Shown: positions 16,451-25,941, counted from the stretch's first letter. The stretch is DNA of 64,000 bases from Phytoamicus setariae (GCF_016722925.1 NZ_JAEQNC010000004.1:248001-312000), one strand, 5' to 3'. Program-made: numbers and translations. The notes: generated by a model not told the origin, from the letters alone.

Positions 16451-18615
16451 TGCTGCGCCTCCGGACGGGTACGGATCCCCTTGACGAGATAGATCAGCCC
16501 CCGGCTCGTCTGGTAGAACGCCAGGCCCAGGAACCACAATGTTCCTTTCAACAGGCCGGGATTATAGCGTCGCGCCAACTGGAAATCGCTCCACTGGTTG
16601 GAGTTGGCGAAGATCAGGTCAGCGACCAGATAATGATGGCGGGCGGCAGTCGGCACGAAACGGCAACCGATCGAGGCGACATCGCCGCTATCCTGCAGGT
16701 TTCGGATCGCGACCGGCAATTCTTCCTCAACCTCCGATCCACTCGACTTGAACCGGATAGCGCCCATTGTGTCGATAGCCACACCATGCGTCTCGAACTG
16801 GAACGCCTGGATGCGGGCACCTTGCGCGGAAACGTTTTCGATCGAGGCGGGGTAATGCTGGCCGTCGACGACGAAATCGCAACGCCGGCTGATTTTCACC
16901 CGGCGCGTGGCGGTCTTTTCGCCTCGCTCGGAGACCACGCCCAGGGCGCAGCCGGCCAGAATGAGATTGAGCAGGTTCCAGCCGCCCACCACGAGTGTCA
17001 CATCAGCCTTGTAGGGCTCGGCATAGAAGCGGTAGATGCTGACGATCAACCCGACGAACAGGACGCCGAAGATCACGAAGAAAGGCCGGGCAATCTCCGA
17101 CAGCCTGCTGACCAGCACGGATTCGTCCTTTGCCGTCACCTTGAAGGTCGGCTTGCGTGGATTGAGAATGACTGACACGACAGCGGGCAGCAAATGGACC
17201 GTCTGCACATATTCGTAGAGCTCCGAGATCCACGGCCAGCGAAACGAGCCATAGAGATAGTTCTGCATCATCAGGTTCACGAGCATGTAGGCCAGCGTAT
17301 AGCCAAGGAACTCGCCGCCCGACGCGGTAAAGATCTGCAGATCGAAGAACAGATAGAACAGCGGGGCGATGAGGAACATCGTCCGGGGAAACGGAAACAG
17401 CCAGAACAGCGTCGAGGACATGTAGCAGAGCCGCTGAGCGATGGTCAGTCCGCCCTTAAACAAGGGGAAGCGGAACCGGAGGATCTGCATCATTCCCTGT
17501 GCCCAGCGGCTGCGCTGGCCGATAAAGCTGGCAAATGTTGCCGGCTGCAATCCGGCGATCAGCGGCTTGTCGACATAGACGCTGTTCCAGCCGCGCGAAT
17601 GCAAGGCGAGTGCCGTCTCGCAGTCCTCGGTAATCGAAAGGCCGCTGAAGCCATCGGTCTCCTGCAGTGCCTTGCGGCTGAGGACCGCAGCAGACCCGCA
17701 GAAGAAAGCCGCGTTCCACTTGTCCAGGCCGCGCTGGATGATGCCATAGAACATTTCGTTCTCGCTCGGCATCTTCTCGAAGGTCTGCAGATTGCGCTCG
17801 ACGGGATCGGGATTGAGGAAGAAGTGCGGCGTCTGCACGAGAAACAGCTTCGGATCGTCTTCGAAGTAGCCGACGGTTTCTTTCAAGAAATCGCGAGCAG
17901 GCGCGTGGTCCGCATCGAAAACAGCAATGAGATCGCCATCGGAATACTGCATGCCATTGTTGAGATTTCCGGCCTTGGCATGTTCGTTGCGCGCCCGCGT
18001 CAGATAACGGACGTCGAGATCGCGGCATAGAGCCTGGAGTTCCTCATGGCGCAACGTTGCGGCGCGGCTCTCCAGCACCTTGTCGGAATTGCGTTTCTGG
18101 GCCGTGGAGCCATCGTCGAGCAGCCACACGACCAGCTTGTCGGCTGGGTAGTCCATGCCCTTCGCCGCTGCCAGCGTATTGGCCAGCAGAGCCGCATCCT
18201 CATTGTAGCTCGGAACGAACACATCGACCTTCGGGAAATGCTTGAGATCAGCGGCGCGCGACGACCTCTGCGGCAATGGCTTGGCAACCACGAAAAGGCT
18301 CAGCGCCAGCATCGCGACGCTATACATCTCCGCCAGATAGAGCAGAAAGCCAGGTATGAAATTTTCGAGCTGGTTGAGCGGTGGCAGCGTGCTGGTCGTA
18401 CGCCAGTAGACATACCGCAATACCACCGCTGTACCGAAAGCAAGGGCGATCAGTCGCCATATCTCCTGGGCGCGAAGGATCTTGATGATGGCCATGAGCG
18501 TGACGACTGTGATGCTGGCGATCAGCTGCGTCTGCAGATTAATCGGCAGCGTGATGACAGCCAGAATGCCGAGCGAGATCAAAGCCCAAATAAAAACTAC
18601 TCTGATCCTGCCCAT
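16447..18615 (-). CDS. bcsA: BcsA, catalytic cellulose synthase (UDP-forming) with PilZ domain
   Basis: A 722-residue GT2 glycosyltransferase. Multiple membrane helices flank a cytosolic catalytic domain with DDG at 167-169, DAD (DxD) at 234-236, the TED motif at 329-331 and QRSRW at 367-371. A C-terminal PilZ domain has RRVKISRR at 571-578 and NVSAQG (N/DxSxxG) at 594-599, the two c-di-GMP contact motifs. The enzyme polymerises UDP-glucose into beta-1,4-glucan at the inner membrane and should be switched on by c-di-GMP. The length is close to that of Agrobacterium CelA rather than the longer E. coli BcsA. It lies 97 bases after bcsN. Confidence 0.96.
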   Translation of the reverse strand: MGRIRVVFIWALISLGILAVITLPINLQTQLIASITVVTLMAIIKILRAQEIWRLIALAFGTAVVLRYVYWRTTSTLPPLNQLENFIPGFLLYLAEMYSVAMLALSLFVVAKPLPQRSSRAADLKHFPKVDVFVPSYNEDAALLANTLAAAKGMDYPADKLVVWLLDDGSTAQKRNSDKVLESRAATLRHEELQALCRDLDVRYLTRARNEHAKAGNLNNGMQYSDGDLIAVFDADHAPARDFLKETVGYFEDDPKLFLVQTPHFFLNPDPVERNLQTFEKMPSENEMFYGIIQRGLDKWNAAFFCGSAAVLSRKALQETDGFSGLSITEDCETALALHSRGWNSVYVDKPLIAGLQPATFASFIGQRSRWAQGMMQILRFRFPLFKGGLTIAQRLCYMSSTLFWLFPFPRTMFLIAPLFYLFFDLQIFTASGGEFLGYTLAYMLVNLMMQNYLYGSFRWPWISELYEYVQTVHLLPAVVSVILNPRKPTFKVTAKDESVLVSRLSEIARPFFVIFGVLFVGLIVSIYRFYAEPYKADVTLVVGGWNLLNLILAGCALGVVSERGEKTATRRVKISRRCDFVVDGQHYPASIENVSAQGARIQAFQFETHGVAIDTMGAIRFKSSGSEVEEELPVAIRNLQDSGDVASIGCRFVPTAARHHYLVADLIFANSNQWSDFQLARRYNPGLLKGTLWFLGLAFYQTSRGLIYLVKGIRTRPEAQQ

Positions 18616-18712
18616 TTACCTTGTCCCTCGCCCTCATAGCGTTCGACTCTAACAACTAGCCCCTGTGTCTTAAGGAAGAATTAGCCTTAGTTGCCCCGAT
18701 ACTCGGGACGTC

Positions 18713-19741
18713 TCAGTTACACTCGCCATCGCAGCCGGGGGCCGGAACGACGACTTTGGCGCCAATAGATGTGTCTTGCGTGGCCGGCATCACTTCGCCG
18801 AGATCAGGGGCAGGCACATCGACGATGCTCTTGGCAGCGTCTTCCTCGCGTTGCTGCACCACCGCATCCGATTGCAGCCGTGCGACGCGCGGCCGACGCG
18901 GAACCGGGCGCGGCACGACGCTTTGTTCGCCAGCCGAAATTTCCGCCTCCCTCGGATAGATCGGACTGCCTTCCGAGCCCATATCTGCATCTATGGATCT
19001 CGGGCTGCCATACGGGTTCCATTGTACCGACGCGAAACTGCCGGTCAGCGTATAGCCGTACATGACCGAGAGCAGGTCCTTTTCGCTGCTGCCGCTTTCG
19101 CACAGTCTCAAGCGAATCTGGAACGCTCCGCTGTTGCGGAAATTCGAGCGTTCTCCTTCGGGACTGCGCAACTGTTGCCAGCCATAGATGCAGCTGTCCC
19201 CGGACGCGCTGTTGCCGAAGGCGTATCCGAAAGGACCGTAATTGTTGCGCAGGAACAATCCGGACATATGCATCGGGACGCCGGGCATCGCTGCCCTGAT
19301 TTCGCGCCCCAGATCCGAGGTCAGCAAGGAGCGATAGGCGAGTGACTTCTGCCCGGCCGTACCAGCATCCATCGGCCCATACATCTTGACCAACAGCGAA
19401 TTCTGGCCGGGCGTCGCCGCCGACGTAGACAAGACGACCTCTTGTTCCACGGCATTGGAATAGCGGGTCTCGATGACGCTGACGATGGAAGGCCCGCCGG
19501 GCGCCGGCAGGATCATCGCCTGGCTCGGATCGACCGTGGCCGCACGGGTAATCACCGTGCCACCCTTCGGTGTTGTGCAGCTTGAAACCATAGATGAAAA
19601 CAGCACAAGCGCCACCAGGGACTTCGCCCCTACCTGCAGCGCGACCCTGGACTGGCGCAGCCTCCTGGCAAATGAGGCGCGAATCATTGGCTCAGTTGTC
19701 ATACCGCATGCATACTGGAATAGCCGTCGTTGGTGTATCAC
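18713..19741 (-). CDS. bcsN: BcsN, alphaproteobacterial cellulose biosynthesis lipoprotein
   Basis: A protein of up to 342 residues with an N-terminal hydrophobic stretch ending in a lipobox-like site (LFSSMVSSCTTPKGG; Cys about residue 55), so probably a lipoprotein. The central region (SNAVEQEVVLSTSAATPGQN, SGDSCIYGWQQL, FQIRLRLCESG) fits the BcsN family, found upstream of bcsA in rhizobial cellulose operons; its molecular role is unknown. The longest frame begins at a GTG; internal ATGs at 19702 or 19687 would leave a more normal signal peptide and are equally possible. The C-terminal ~90 residues are basic and low in complexity. First gene of the cellulose operon. Confidence 0.82.
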   Translation of the reverse strand: MIHQRRLFQYACGMTTEPMIRASFARRLRQSRVALQVGAKSLVALVLFSSMVSSCTTPKGGTVITRAATVDPSQAMILPAPGGPSIVSVIETRYSNAVEQEVVLSTSAATPGQNSLLVKMYGPMDAGTAGQKSLAYRSLLTSDLGREIRAAMPGVPMHMSGLFLRNNYGPFGYAFGNSASGDSCIYGWQQLRSPEGERSNFRNSGAFQIRLRLCESGSSEKDLLSVMYGYTLTGSFASVQWNPYGSPRSIDADMGSEGSPIYPREAEISAGEQSVVPRPVPRRPRVARLQSDAVVQQREEDAAKSIVDVPAPDLGEVMPATQDTSIGAKVVVPAPGCDGECN

Positions 19742-20088
19742 GTTTCACTTATCCACACCCGACAACAAAGATAGACAGGCCCTGCAAGGGGCTATTTGCC
19801 AAGACTTGCGCGAAACTTGCCATAGCCCTGCATCAGGACGCCCAATCGATCGGAGCGCGCGAATTCTACCAGGGTTTTCAAGACAGAAAGTCATCAGAGC
19901 GGCCATCAGCCATACGGCAGCCTGCGCCACCTGAGTGCCAGCAATCAGCACAGTCCGCCAAGCCTTCGAACGCCCGCGAACTGCAGATTTTTTCCTTACC
20001 CCAATTGACCGAAATCAAAAATCATAGTTTGATTAAATCAATTTGATTGACTTCAAAAAATCAAAAGCAAATGGGGAACTATAGCATC
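19742..20088. other. Divergent intergenic region between bcsN and the oligosaccharide operon
   Basis: 347 bases between two divergent operons. The bcsN side shows nothing clear. The side next to the substrate-binding protein gene is AT-rich and carries five TTTGATT/AATCAAA half-sites at 20013-20065. An open frame starting at a TTG (20047) runs into the binding-protein gene but passes through these sites and lacks a ribosome site. Confidence 0.6.
20013..20065. promoter_or_regulatory. Cluster of TTTGATT/AATCAAA half-sites (candidate ROK operator)
   Basis: Half-sites: AATCAAA 20013-20019, TTTGATT 20028-20034, AATCAA 20036-20041, TTTGATT 20042-20048 and AATCAAA 20059-20065. They form a perfect palindrome TTGATTAAATCAA (20029-20041) plus longer-spaced inverted repeats. 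This lies just upstream of the first gene of an operon whose far end faces a ROK repressor gene. AT-rich palindromes are typical ROK (NagC/XylR-type) targets. The link to this ROK protein is inference. Confidence 0.5.
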
Positions 20089-21783
20089 ATGAAAACAATG
20101 CGTTACCTCGAATTCACTCGCCGCTCCATGCTCCTGGCAGCGACAACTCTCGGAGCCTCTCTGGCCTATGCCGGCGCATTTGGCCTCGCAGCCAGAGCAG
20201 AGGCCGTGCTCTCGATGCATATCGAGGAGCAGACCAGCTGGGTCCGGAATTTCAACCCCTTCGATCTTGGCGGGCGGCGCCAGAGCACGATGGATTTCGT
20301 CTATGAACCTCTGGTCATTTTCAATGCCGATGACGGCGGCAAGCCGGTCTATCGTCTCGCGACCGGGTTTAAGTTTTCCGACGACCTGAAGTCCATCACC
20401 TACACGATGCGCCCCGGCGTAAAATGGTCCGATGGCAAGCCGCTCACCTCAGCCGACGTAAAGTATACGATCGAGCTGATGCTCAAGAATCCCGCGGTCG
20501 ATATCGTAGGGGTGGGCGATACGATTGCCTCGGTGGAAGCGCCCTCGCCCGAGGAAATCAAGATCAACCTCAAGGACGTCAATTCCGAGTTTCCGGAATC
20601 GCTTGCCGATCTGCCTGTCGTGCCGGAACATATCTGGAAGGATGTGGCCGATCCGATCGCCTTCAAGAACGAAAATCCGGTCGGATCCGGGCCAATGACG
20701 GAAATCCGCCGTTTCACGCCGCAGGTCTACGAGCAGTGCCGCAATCCCAATTACTGGGACGCCGCTTCCCTGCATGTCGATTGCCTCAAGCTACCGCAAA
20801 TTGCCGGCAACGACCAGATGCTGGCTCTGCTGCCCGAGGGGTCGATGGACTGGATCGGATCCTTTATTCCGCAAATCGACAAGACCTTCGTGGCGCTGGA
20901 CCCGGAACATAACGGCTACTGGCAGCCGCCGGCCGAAACCGTGGCATTCATGATGAACCTGAAGAGCTCGGACCCGGCCAAGGCGGAAGCCTTCGACGAT
21001 CTGAATTTCCGTCGCGCCTTCAGCCTTGCCATGGACCGCACATCGATGGTCGATGTCGCAGGCTTCGGCTATCCCAAGGCAAATCTCCACGCAAGCGGCC
21101 TGCCCCCGCGTTTCGAAGCCTGGCGCGACAAGGCAGCCGAAGGCGCCAAGGACGAGTGGATGGCCTATGATGTGGACAAGGCCAACAAGATCCTTGATGA
21201 CGCAGGCTACAAGAAGGGCGACGATGGCTTAAGGACCACTCCAACTGGCAAGCCGCTCGCCTTCACCCTCATCATTCCAAATGGCTGGACCGATTGGATC
21301 GACACAGCTCAGATCGCCGCGGAAGGATTGCGCGCCGCCGGCCTGAACGCATCCGTGGGAACACCGGAATACGAACAGTGGCAAAAGCAGTTGCTTGAGG
21401 GCAGCTTCGATGTCGCCCTGAACTCGCGCGCCGACGGCTCCACGCCGTTTCGCGGATACTATCAAACGATGTCAACCGCATTCGCAGGCCGCATCACCGG
21501 CGCCGCAAGCCGCTATTCGAACCCCAAGCTGGACGAAGCCTTCAACGCTTACCGCAAGGCGACCACCGATGAGGATCGCAAGAAGCTCTTCGGTGAGATC
21601 CAGGTGATCGTCGCCGACGACTTGCCGATGGTGCCGGTGTTCAACGGCCCCACATGGTATCAATACTCCACCAAGCGCTTCACCGGTTGGGTGACCGCCA
21701 AGGAACCTGTCATGAATCCCGAGGACCATGACAATAACCGCATGCGCCTGGTACATCTTCTGCGTCTGAAGCCCGTGCAATAA
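20089..21783 (+). CDS. Family 5 (Dpp/Opp-type) substrate-binding protein of an oligosaccharide importer
   Basis: A 564-residue periplasmic binding protein. The N-terminal signal has a twin-arginine pattern (FTRRSMLLAATTLGAS) and an AARAEA cleavage region, so it may be Tat-exported. Mature segments such as SDDLKSITYTMRPGVKWSDG and ADVKYTIELM are the hallmark of SBP family 5. The start chosen is ATG AAA ACA ATG at 20089, with GGGGAA about 10 bases upstream; in-frame codons at 20047 (TTG) and 20071 are less likely. First gene of a seven-gene operon with two permeases, two ATPases, an acetyltransferase and a GH20 hexosaminidase, so the ligand is probably a GlcNAc-containing oligomer rather than a peptide (inference). 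Confidence 0.88.
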   Translation: MKTMRYLEFTRRSMLLAATTLGASLAYAGAFGLAARAEAVLSMHIEEQTSWVRNFNPFDLGGRRQSTMDFVYEPLVIFNADDGGKPVYRLATGFKFSDDLKSITYTMRPGVKWSDGKPLTSADVKYTIELMLKNPAVDIVGVGDTIASVEAPSPEEIKINLKDVNSEFPESLADLPVVPEHIWKDVADPIAFKNENPVGSGPMTEIRRFTPQVYEQCRNPNYWDAASLHVDCLKLPQIAGNDQMLALLPEGSMDWIGSFIPQIDKTFVALDPEHNGYWQPPAETVAFMMNLKSSDPAKAEAFDDLNFRRAFSLAMDRTSMVDVAGFGYPKANLHASGLPPRFEAWRDKAAEGAKDEWMAYDVDKANKILDDAGYKKGDDGLRTTPTGKPLAFTLIIPNGWTDWIDTAQIAAEGLRAAGLNASVGTPEYEQWQKQLLEGSFDVALNSRADGSTPFRGYYQTMSTAFAGRITGAASRYSNPKLDEAFNAYRKATTDEDRKKLFGEIQVIVADDLPMVPVFNGPTWYQYSTKRFTGWVTAKEPVMNPEDHDNNRMRLVHLLRLKPVQ

Positions 21784-21808
21784 GCTCGCGGTCGAAGGAA
21801 CCAACGGG

Positions 21809-22792
21809 ATGTATATTTCGCCCCGACGCCTCGGCGTCTACGCGGTCGCGCTTGTCTTTGCGATCGTGATGAACTTCACGGTTCCCCGGCTTATGCCGGG
21901 GACTCCGGTAGATGCCATGATCGCGCAGCTCGGATCGCGTGCCACGCCCGCGGCCATCGAAGCGATAAAAGCGCGGTTCGGCGCGGTCGACGCCCCGGTC
22001 ACGACGCAGTTCATCGACTATCTCAAGGGACTGGCGACGCTCGATCTCGGTGTCTCGGTCAAGTATTACCCGCAGACCGTCGTCGAGGTCCTCAGTCGCT
22101 CGGCGCTCTGGACGGTTTTTCTGGTGCTCACCGCCATCATATTCTCGCTGGTGGTCGGGGTGACGCTGGGCGCGATCGCCGCTTGGCGGCGCGGCGGCCG
22201 TTTCGACACGTTTGTTTCGCCTCTCTCCGTCGTGATGATCGCGGTGCCACCGGTGATCATCGCACTGACCACGCTGTTCATCTTCGGAGTCTCGCTCCGC
22301 TGGTTTCCGGTCGGCTACGCCTATGATCCGAGCCTGGACCCCGGTCTGAACTTTGCATTCATCGGCAGCGTGTTCTTTCATGCCATCATGCCGGTCCTGA
22401 CCCTTTCTCCCTATCTGATCGGCGAGTTCCAGACCACGATGCGCTCGTCGATGATCTCCGTGCTCGGCGAGGACTATGTCACCATGGGCCGGGCAAAGGG
22501 TCTGAAAGCCATCACGGTCATGTTCGGATACGGCGCGAGAAATGCGATGTTGCCGGTGCTGACGAACCTTGCATTGATGCTTGGTGCTGTCTTCGGCGGG
22601 TCGATCGTCACCGAGATCGTCTTCAATTATCCCGGTCTCGGCCTGACGCTGTTCACCGCCAGCGTTGCGCGTGACTACCCCGTCATTCAGGGACAGCTTC
22701 TGCTGATGACGCTCGCCACGCTCGGAGCCAACCTTCTCGTCGACATGATCTACGGTTTTGTCGACCCCAGATTGCGGGATGCTGCCACATGA
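21809..22792 (+). CDS. Dpp/Opp-type ABC permease, first subunit
   Basis: A 327-residue inner-membrane permease of the DppB/OppB type. The N-terminal helix is followed by FTVPRLMPGTPVDAMI, close to the usual R-L-x-P-G-D-P element. The EAA-type loop is near GEDYVTMGRAKGLKAITVMFGYGARNA in the C-terminal third. About six hydrophobic helices are seen. The ATG is 25 bases after the binding-protein stop. It overlaps the next permease by 4 bases (ATGA), so the two are translationally coupled and presumably form the heterodimeric channel. Confidence 0.93.
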   Translation: MYISPRRLGVYAVALVFAIVMNFTVPRLMPGTPVDAMIAQLGSRATPAAIEAIKARFGAVDAPVTTQFIDYLKGLATLDLGVSVKYYPQTVVEVLSRSALWTVFLVLTAIIFSLVVGVTLGAIAAWRRGGRFDTFVSPLSVVMIAVPPVIIALTTLFIFGVSLRWFPVGYAYDPSLDPGLNFAFIGSVFFHAIMPVLTLSPYLIGEFQTTMRSSMISVLGEDYVTMGRAKGLKAITVMFGYGARNAMLPVLTNLALMLGAVFGGSIVTEIVFNYPGLGLTLFTASVARDYPVIQGQLLLMTLATLGANLLVDMIYGFVDPRLRDAAT

Positions 22793-23691
22793 CGTCCGGT
22801 CTCAGAATTCTCCTACAGCAGAAGAAGGCAGTTGCGGGGCTAGTAATCATCGCCGCACTTTGCCTCATGGCAATCTTCGCGCCGATCATCGCGCCCGGGG
22901 CGCCTGCCGCGCGTGTCGGACGGTCACATCAGCCGCCGACGATCGAGCACGTGTTCGGCACGACGAAAATGGGGCGCGATGTCTACACCCAGTTTGTCTG
23001 GGGCTCACGCACCTCCATATCGATCGGATTCGTCACCGGCATTGCGATCACGGTGCTTGGCACGGCGATCGGTTTGACTGCCGGTTATATCGGCGGGCGC
23101 ACCGATGCCCTGCTCGACCTCGCGACCAACGCCGTACTGGTGATACCGAATATCCCGCTACTGATATTGCTGGCCTCGTTTGCCGGCACGGTGGGACCGC
23201 TCTCGATCATGACGATCATCGCCCTGACCTCGTGGCCGTGGGGTGCCCGCATGACGCGGTCGCAGACGCTGGCGCTGCGCAATCGCGATTTCGTCACTGC
23301 CGCGCAAATGATCGGCGAACCGCGCTGGCGGATCATCTTCGTCGAGCTGCTGCCGAACCTGCTGCCGCTGATCGGCATCAATCTGGTCGGCAGCATCATC
23401 TATGCCATCGTCGCACAGACCACCCTCGAATATCTGGGCTTCGGCGATCCATTGCAGGTCAGTTGGGGAACGATGCTCTACAACGCCCAGAATTCGTCGG
23501 CGATCATCCTCGGCGCATGGTGGGATATCGGCGCACCCGCGGCCGGCATCGCCCTGATCGGCCTCGGCCTGGCATTGGTCAACTTCACCTTCGACGAGAT
23601 CGCCAATCCGCAATTGCGCTCGGGCCCAGCCCTGAGCCGTTGGCTCAGCCTCAACAGCGCACGCAACCGCAGCCTGGGGACGGCGCAATGA
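22789..23691 (+). CDS. Dpp/Opp-type ABC permease, second subunit
   Basis: A 300-residue permease of the DppC/OppC type: one N-terminal helix, a short periplasmic stretch ending GTTKMGRDVYTQFVWGSRTS (the conserved G-T-D-x-x-G-R-D-V region), then five further helices. The EAA-type loop is ALRNRDFVTAAQMIGEPRWR. ATGA overlaps join it to both the preceding permease and the following ATPase gene. Confidence 0.93.
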   Translation: MTSGLRILLQQKKAVAGLVIIAALCLMAIFAPIIAPGAPAARVGRSHQPPTIEHVFGTTKMGRDVYTQFVWGSRTSISIGFVTGIAITVLGTAIGLTAGYIGGRTDALLDLATNAVLVIPNIPLLILLASFAGTVGPLSIMTIIALTSWPWGARMTRSQTLALRNRDFVTAAQMIGEPRWRIIFVELLPNLLPLIGINLVGSIIYAIVAQTTLEYLGFGDPLQVSWGTMLYNAQNSSAIILGAWWDIGAPAAGIALIGLGLALVNFTFDEIANPQLRSGPALSRWLSLNSARNRSLGTAQ

Positions 23692-24503
23692 GCAACAATC
23701 TGCTTCAGATCCGCAACCTGGATGTCGATTACCTCCTGGACAAGGGGGCATTCCGGGCCGTCAAGAATGTCTCTTTCGATATCGGTCGCGGCGAGCTGTT
23801 CGGCCTTGCCGGCGAATCCGGTTGCGGCAAGAGCACGATCGCTTACGCCATTACGCGACTCTCCAAGCCACCCGCCTGGGTCGCAGGAGGCGAAATCATC
23901 CTGGATGGACAGAACCTGCTGAAACTGCCGGAAGGCGAGATGCAGAAAATTCGCTGGCGACGCGTCGGCATGGTGTTCCAGAGCGCAATGAACTCGCTAA
24001 ACCCGCTGATGCGCGTCGAGGCACAATTTCACGATGTGCTCCACAGGCACACCGGCTGCTCGCGCAGCCAGTCGCGCGAGACCGCCGAGGCGATGTTCAA
24101 GCTAGTCGGCATCCCCGTCAACCGGGTCGCGGACTATCCGCATCAGTTCAGCGGCGGCATGCGCCAGCGCATCGTCATCGCGATCTGCCTGGCGCTCAGA
24201 CCCGAACTGATCATCATGGACGAACCGACAACAGCACTCGACGTCGTCGTCCAACGCGAAATCCTCGAGCAGGTTATCGACCTGCAGCGAACTTATGGTT
24301 TCTCCGTCCTGTTCATAACCCACGACCTTCACCTGATGGCACAGCTCTGCCATCGGATCGGGGTGATGCTGAAAGGCGAGTTGGTGGAAGTCGGAGACGT
24401 CAGGCAAGTGAGCCAATCGCCAGCGCACGACTATACCCGCAAGCTCTGGAATGCCATTCCCCAGCTTCCCTCCCGTTCGCATATGACGGGAGAACCTGCA
24501 TGA
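23688..24503 (+). CDS. Dpp/Opp-type ABC ATPase, first subunit
   Basis: A 271-residue ATPase. The open frame extends far upstream through the permease gene, but the start is fixed at MSNNLLQIRNLD by the ATGA overlap at 23688. Walker A is GESGCGKST (about residues 41-49), the signature FSGGMRQR and Walker B LIIMDEPTTALD. It is shorter than typical DppD (about 320-330) because little of the C-terminal oligopeptide-transporter extension is present. It overlaps the second ATPase gene by 4 bases. Confidence 0.93.
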   Translation: MSNNLLQIRNLDVDYLLDKGAFRAVKNVSFDIGRGELFGLAGESGCGKSTIAYAITRLSKPPAWVAGGEIILDGQNLLKLPEGEMQKIRWRRVGMVFQSAMNSLNPLMRVEAQFHDVLHRHTGCSRSQSRETAEAMFKLVGIPVNRVADYPHQFSGGMRQRIVIAICLALRPELIIMDEPTTALDVVVQREILEQVIDLQRTYGFSVLFITHDLHLMAQLCHRIGVMLKGELVEVGDVRQVSQSPAHDYTRKLWNAIPQLPSRSHMTGEPA

Positions 24504-25432
24504 GCATCGCTCCACACTTTCCGGTCGTTGCCTCCGAGGCGGTCATCCAGCTTGAGGACATCGAGCGTCGCTTCGGCCCGATCCAGGCTTTGCGCGGCAT
24601 TTCGCTCTCGCTCGGTGCCGGCCGGGCGCTTGCTCTTGTCGGCGAATCCGGCTGCGGCAAGACCACCTGCGCCCGCATCATCGCCCGGATGGATCATCCC
24701 ACCGCCGGCCAGCTTCGGTTCCGGGGCCGTGATTTCACAACGATCCGAACCAAAGGCGACGAGCTGGGCTATCGTCGCGAAGTGCAAATGGTGTTTCAGG
24801 ATCCCTTCTCCTCGCTCAACCCGGTCTTTTCGATCGAGCATCATTTGTCCAGACCGATCAAACTGCACCGGCACGCCGAGGGAAAGGTCGCAATCGCAGC
24901 GGCAGTCTCCAGGCTGCTCGCCGATGTCGGTCTGGATCCCGACGTCACGATGCGAAAGTTTCCCCATGAACTTTCAGGCGGCCAGCGCCAGCGCGTCAAC
25001 ATCGCCCGCGCGCTCGCGGTACAGCCCAGCGTCCTTGTCGCCGACGAACCGACGTCGATGCTCGATGTGTCGATCAGAATGGGAATCTTGGAACTGCTCG
25101 CGCGCATTAAGCGCGAAAACAGGCTGGCCCTGCTCTACATCACCCACGACATAGCAACGGCCGCGCATGTCGCCGAGGAAATCGTCGTCATGTTCGCGGG
25201 CCAGATGGTGGAGTGGGGCGATACCAATGCCGTCATCGGCGATGCCCGCCATCCCTACACGCAGTTGCTACTGTCAGCCGTCCCCGATGGCAGTCGTCCA
25301 TTCGTCATCGGCGAAAGCGCGCGTTTCCTGGAACGGGCCGAAAAGGTCAGGGCGCTGAGCAGACCAACATCGACAAGGGTCGAACAGGTCGGAGACAACC
25401 ATTTCGTCCGCGCGCTTGCGGCACCGAACTGA
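24500..25432 (+). CDS. Dpp/Opp-type ABC ATPase, second subunit
   Basis: A 310-residue DppF/OppF-type ATPase. Walker A is GESGCGKTT, the Q-loop is in VQMVFQDPFSSLNP, the signature is LSGGQRQRVNIARAL and Walker B is VLVADEPTSMLD. The C-terminal part has the usual HPYTQLLLSAVP element. The start is fixed by the ATGA overlap at 24500. With the upstream ATPase it should form the heterodimeric motor of the importer. Confidence 0.94.
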   Translation: MSIAPHFPVVASEAVIQLEDIERRFGPIQALRGISLSLGAGRALALVGESGCGKTTCARIIARMDHPTAGQLRFRGRDFTTIRTKGDELGYRREVQMVFQDPFSSLNPVFSIEHHLSRPIKLHRHAEGKVAIAAAVSRLLADVGLDPDVTMRKFPHELSGGQRQRVNIARALAVQPSVLVADEPTSMLDVSIRMGILELLARIKRENRLALLYITHDIATAAHVAEEIVVMFAGQMVEWGDTNAVIGDARHPYTQLLLSAVPDGSRPFVIGESARFLERAEKVRALSRPTSTRVEQVGDNHFVRALAAPN

Positions 25433-25444
25433 AGGAGACTACCA

Positions 25445-25915
25445 TTGGATTATCTCGTCAATCTCTCGCTTTTGAGCCCCGACGCCAATCTTGCGGACAA
25501 GATGAACAATGCCGGCGTTACGATCCGGCGTCCGTTGGCGCCCGAAGCAAAGCTCGTCACAGGATGGGTCGCTGAAAAATTCGGTGACGGATGGGCAAGC
25601 GAAACGGCCGTTGCGCTCACACGCCAGCCGCCGACATGTTTCATTGCCACACGCGATCAGAGGCTGGTCGGTTTTGCCTGCCACGAATCCATCGCGCGCG
25701 GCTTCTTCGGGCCGACCGGCGTGGAGGAGGAATCGCGCGGCCTCGGCATCGGCCACGCCCTGCTTCTCGCTTCGCTCTTCGATCTGAAAACCATGGGCTA
25801 CGGATACGCCATCATCGGCGATGTCGGACCTTCAGGCTTCTATGAGAAGACGGTCGGCGCCACGCCCATCCCGAATTCCGCACCGGGCATCTATGCCGGG
25901 ATGCTCAAAGTCTAA
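25445..25915 (+). CDS. GNAT-family N-acetyltransferase in the hexosaminidase operon
   Basis: A 156-residue protein with one GNAT fold. The acetyl-CoA-binding motif A is EEESRGLGIGHALLLASL (about residues 96-113), followed by YAIIGDVGPSGFYEKTVGA, which carries a late Tyr often used in catalysis. The start is TTG at 25445, supported by AAGGAG 7 bases upstream. It lies between the second ATPase and the GH20 gene (12- and 26-base gaps). A role acetylating glucosamine or a chito-oligosaccharide amine is suggested by context only; the substrate is unknown. Confidence 0.8.
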   Translation: MDYLVNLSLLSPDANLADKMNNAGVTIRRPLAPEAKLVTGWVAEKFGDGWASETAVALTRQPPTCFIATRDQRLVGFACHESIARGFFGPTGVEEESRGLGIGHALLLASLFDLKTMGYGYAIIGDVGPSGFYEKTVGATPIPNSAPGIYAGMLKV

Positions 25916-25941
25916 TTCCGCATCAGAAACAAGAGAATATC

